Position numbers and translations under genes: made by a program
DNA from: Sphingobacteriales bacterium 16-39-50
Lineage (GTDB): Bacteria > Bacteroidota > Bacteroidia > Sphingobacteriales > Sphingobacteriaceae
Direction: 5' to 3'
DNA: 64,000 bases
Assembly: GCA_002257025.1 (NCBI GenBank)
Contig: NCHA01000001.1
Location: 806,001 to 870,000, forward strand
The notes under the pieces: model-generated
Told to the model about the DNA's origin: nothing
The model's input: the letters and a program-made list of their open reading frames with translations, nothing else
Database searches by the model: none
Shown here: positions 62,901 to 64,000 of the stretch, one piece after another
Layout: each line of letters begins with the position of its first letter
How positions within the stretch are numbered: the stretch's first letter is position 1

Positions 62901-64000
62901 TGGATACCCAAACGGTGCAATGTAGGAGCACGGTTTAATAATACCGGGTGACCTTTCAATACATTCTCAAGGATATCCCAAACGATAGGATCTTTTTTGT
63001 CTACGATCTTCTTTGCAGATTTAACCGTCTTAACCACTCCTCTTTCGATCATCTTACGAATGATAAATGGTTTGAACAGCTCAGCTGCCATATCTTTTGG
63101 CAAACCACATTCATGAAGTTTCAGGTTTGGTCCGACAACAATTACCGAACGTGCTGAATAATCCACACGTTTACCCAATAAGTTTTGACGGAAACGTCCC
63201 TGCTTACCTTTAAGGATATCTGATAATGATTTTAAAGCACGGTTACCTTCAGTTTTTACCGCATTTACTTTACGTGAGTTATCGAATAATGAATCGACAG
63301 ACTCCTGAAGCATACGCTTCTCATTACGTAAAATTACCTCCGGAGCTTTGATCTCGATCAAACGCTTCAAACGGTTGTTACGGATAATTACACGACGGTA
63401 AAGATCATTCAAATCGGAAGTCGCGAAACGACCGCCCTCAAGTGGAACGAGAGGCCTCAATTCAGGTGGAATAACCGGAACAATCTTAACGATCATCCAC
63501 TCAGGATTATTCTCAATACGGGTATTTGCACCACGGAAAGCTTCAACAACCTGCAGGCGTTTCAAGGCCTCAGTTTTACGTTGTTGTGAAGTTTCAGTTG
63601 CTGCCTGATGACGAAGATCATAAGACTGCTGATCAAGGTCTAAGCGGCCTAAAAGATCCTGAAGTGCCTCAGCACCCATTTTAGCAATGAATTTCTCTGG
63701 ATCTTTATCATCCAGGTATTGATTTTCTTTTGGAAGTGAATCCAGGATATCCAGATATTCTTCTTCTGTCAGGAAATCCATTTTTTGGATGCCATCTGCT
63801 TCTTTAAGACCGGCCTGTATTACTACATAGCGCTCATAATAAATGATCAGATCAAGTTTTTTGGTTGGTAAACCTAAAAGGTAACCAATTTTGTTTGGCA
63901 ATGAACGGAAATACCAGATGTGTGCAACAGGAACCACAAGATTAATGTGTCCCATACGCTCACGACGTACTTTCTTTTCAGTTACCTCAACCCCGCAACG
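59960..64000 (-). CDS. rpoC: DNA-directed RNA polymerase subunit beta', partial (5' end beyond window)
   Basis: The largest catalytic subunit of RNA polymerase. The frame is open to the right edge, and upstream of the internal ATG at 63955 the translation reads [15 protein letters not shown], the expected zinc-ribbon flank, so the gene starts outside. The active site [15 protein letters not shown] lies within, as do the second zinc motif ([14 protein letters not shown]) and the C-terminal region. About 1347 codons are visible. It is the last gene of the window and is followed by a strong terminator. Confidence 0.98.
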   Translation of the reverse strand, partial: RCGVEVTEKKVRRERMGHINLVVPVAHIWYFRSLPNKIGYLLGLPTKKLDLIIYYERYVVIQAGLKEADGIQKMDFLTEEEYLDILDSLPKENQYLDDKDPEKFIAKMGAEALQDLLGRLDLDQQSYDLRHQAATETSQQRKTEALKRLQVVEAFRGANTRIENNPEWMIVKIVPVIPPELRPLVPLEGGRFATSDLNDLYRRVIIRNNRLKRLIEIKAPEVILRNEKRMLQESVDSLFDNSRKVNAVKTEGNRALKSLSDILKGKQGRFRQNLLGKRVDYSARSVIVVGPNLKLHECGLPKDMAAELFKPFIIRKMIERGVVKTVKSAKKIVDKKDPIVWDILENVLKGHPVLLNRAPTLHRLGIQSFQPKLVEGKAIQLHPLVCTAFNADFDGDQMAVHLPLGNAAILEAQMLMLASHNILNPANGTPITVPSQDMVLGLYYITKGRRTDEGRVVLGQDQIFYSPEEVIIAYNERKIDLHAFIKVKANVKEKDGSIVNKLIDTTVGRVLFNQRVPVEVGYINELLTKKSLRDIIGDVVKATGMARAAQFLDDIKELGFQMAFQGGLSFNLQDLNIPAEKAHLIDQASKEVEEVMNNYNMGFITNNERYNQIIDIWTRINNRLTANVMNQLSSDNQGFNSVYMMLDSGARGSKEQIRQLCGMRGLMAKPQKSGSGGEIIENPILSNFKEGLSVLEYFISTHGARKGLADTALKTADAGYLTRRLHDVAQDMIVGETDCGTLRGIYTTALKDNEDIVEPLYDRILGRTSLHDVYDPLTGELLVSAGEDIEEDVAVKIESSPLEGIEIRSVLTCESKRGVCALCYGRNLATGKRVQMGEAVGVIAAQSIGEPGTQLTLRTFHVGGTASNIAAESQINAKFDGVIEFENVRTVSHDTPEGTLEVVLGRSGEFRIVEPGTKKMIMSNNIPYGAFLYVKDGAKISKGDKICSWDPYNAVIISEFEGKAEFEAIIEGVTFREESDEQTGHREKVIIDTRDKTKNPVIRVADKKGNGLKGYNIPVGAHIAVEENEKVKIGQIIAKIPRSTGKTRDITGGLPRVTELFEARNPSNPAVVTEIDGVVTLGGVKRGNREMSIESKDGQIKKYLVPLSKHILVQDNDFVKAGMPLSDGSISPADILAIKGPAAVQEYLVNGIQEVYRLQGVKINDKHFETIVHQMMQKVMIEDAGDTRFLEKELVDRWDFQLENDEIYDKKVVTEPGDSPNLKAGQIISVRKLRDENSVLKRKDMKLVETRDAIAATSSQMLQGITRASLGTKSFISAASFQETTKVLNEAAISGKRDNLLGLKENVIVGHLIPSGTGLRQYERIIVGSQEEYDKLMASKLEEAEA

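Overview
The window is a chromosomal stretch of a Bacteroidota bacterium, most likely a Sphingobacteriaceae-type organism (Pedobacter/Solitalea relatives). The grounds are type IX secretion components (PorG-like, PorT and a T9SS sorting-domain protein), many promoter-like TAnnTTTG boxes with weak Shine-Dalgarno signals, the rpoC-DUF3467 pair, split transketolase, PorG beside uppS/bamA, and moderate-to-low GC. It is mostly housekeeping DNA. I saw no rRNA or tRNA gene, CRISPR array, prophage or complete insertion sequence.

Layout: 1-9.4 kb is a minus-strand envelope and cofactor block (bamA partial, uppS, porG-like, nadK, CBS-ACT protein, hydrolase, YqeY, SDR, porT overlapping ubiE). 9.5-20 kb holds engB, a UbiA prenyltransferase, an M3 peptidase, a frameshifted secreted protein gene, a GT39/PAP2 pair, an amino acid permease and a Kup potassium transporter. 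20-30 kb is plus-strand: T9SS cargo, FAH-family hydrolase, M23 peptidase, bcp, split transketolase, an ECF sigma operon, a class III aminotransferase and a DEAD-box helicase. 30-39 kb has an SGNH hydrolase, a hairpin-rich non-coding stretch, a DUF58 protein, a DPP-IV-like peptidase, trxA and dnaE. 39-45 kb has a lipoprotein, cfa, a hipBA toxin-antitoxin pair and a MATE exporter. 45-53 kb has mdh with a retropepsin-like protease and two tandem secreted paralogs, then gyrB, an OmpH/Skp-like lipoprotein, a deaminase, a phosphoesterase and an S4 protein. 53-64 kb has dapD, GT4, a YrdC/TsaC protein, cca, a pRiA4b ORF-3-like protein, miaA, a potassium channel, a DUF3467 protein and rpoC (partial).

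Functional links: BamA assembles outer-membrane barrels, and PorG/PorT (T9SS) probably serve secretion of proteins such as the sorting-domain protein at 19958-20506. UppS, the M23 peptidase, DapD, PAP2 and GT39 relate to the cell envelope. cca, miaA and the TsaC-like protein modify or repair tRNA. UbiE and possibly the UbiA-like protein belong to quinone synthesis.

The non-gene DNA is the most unusual part. Five arrays of 7-nt repeats abut or lie near four gene ends. Two copies of a palindromic element with 9-nt periodic tails sit between convergent genes, and an inverted repeat with 8-nt periodicity lies upstream of dnaE. Three ATGA-N4-TCAT sites precede hipBA. An 11-nt palindrome-generating insertion appears to have frameshifted a secreted protein gene. 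Several genes have a TAnnTTTG box only 3-6 nt before the start codon, suggesting leaderless mRNAs.
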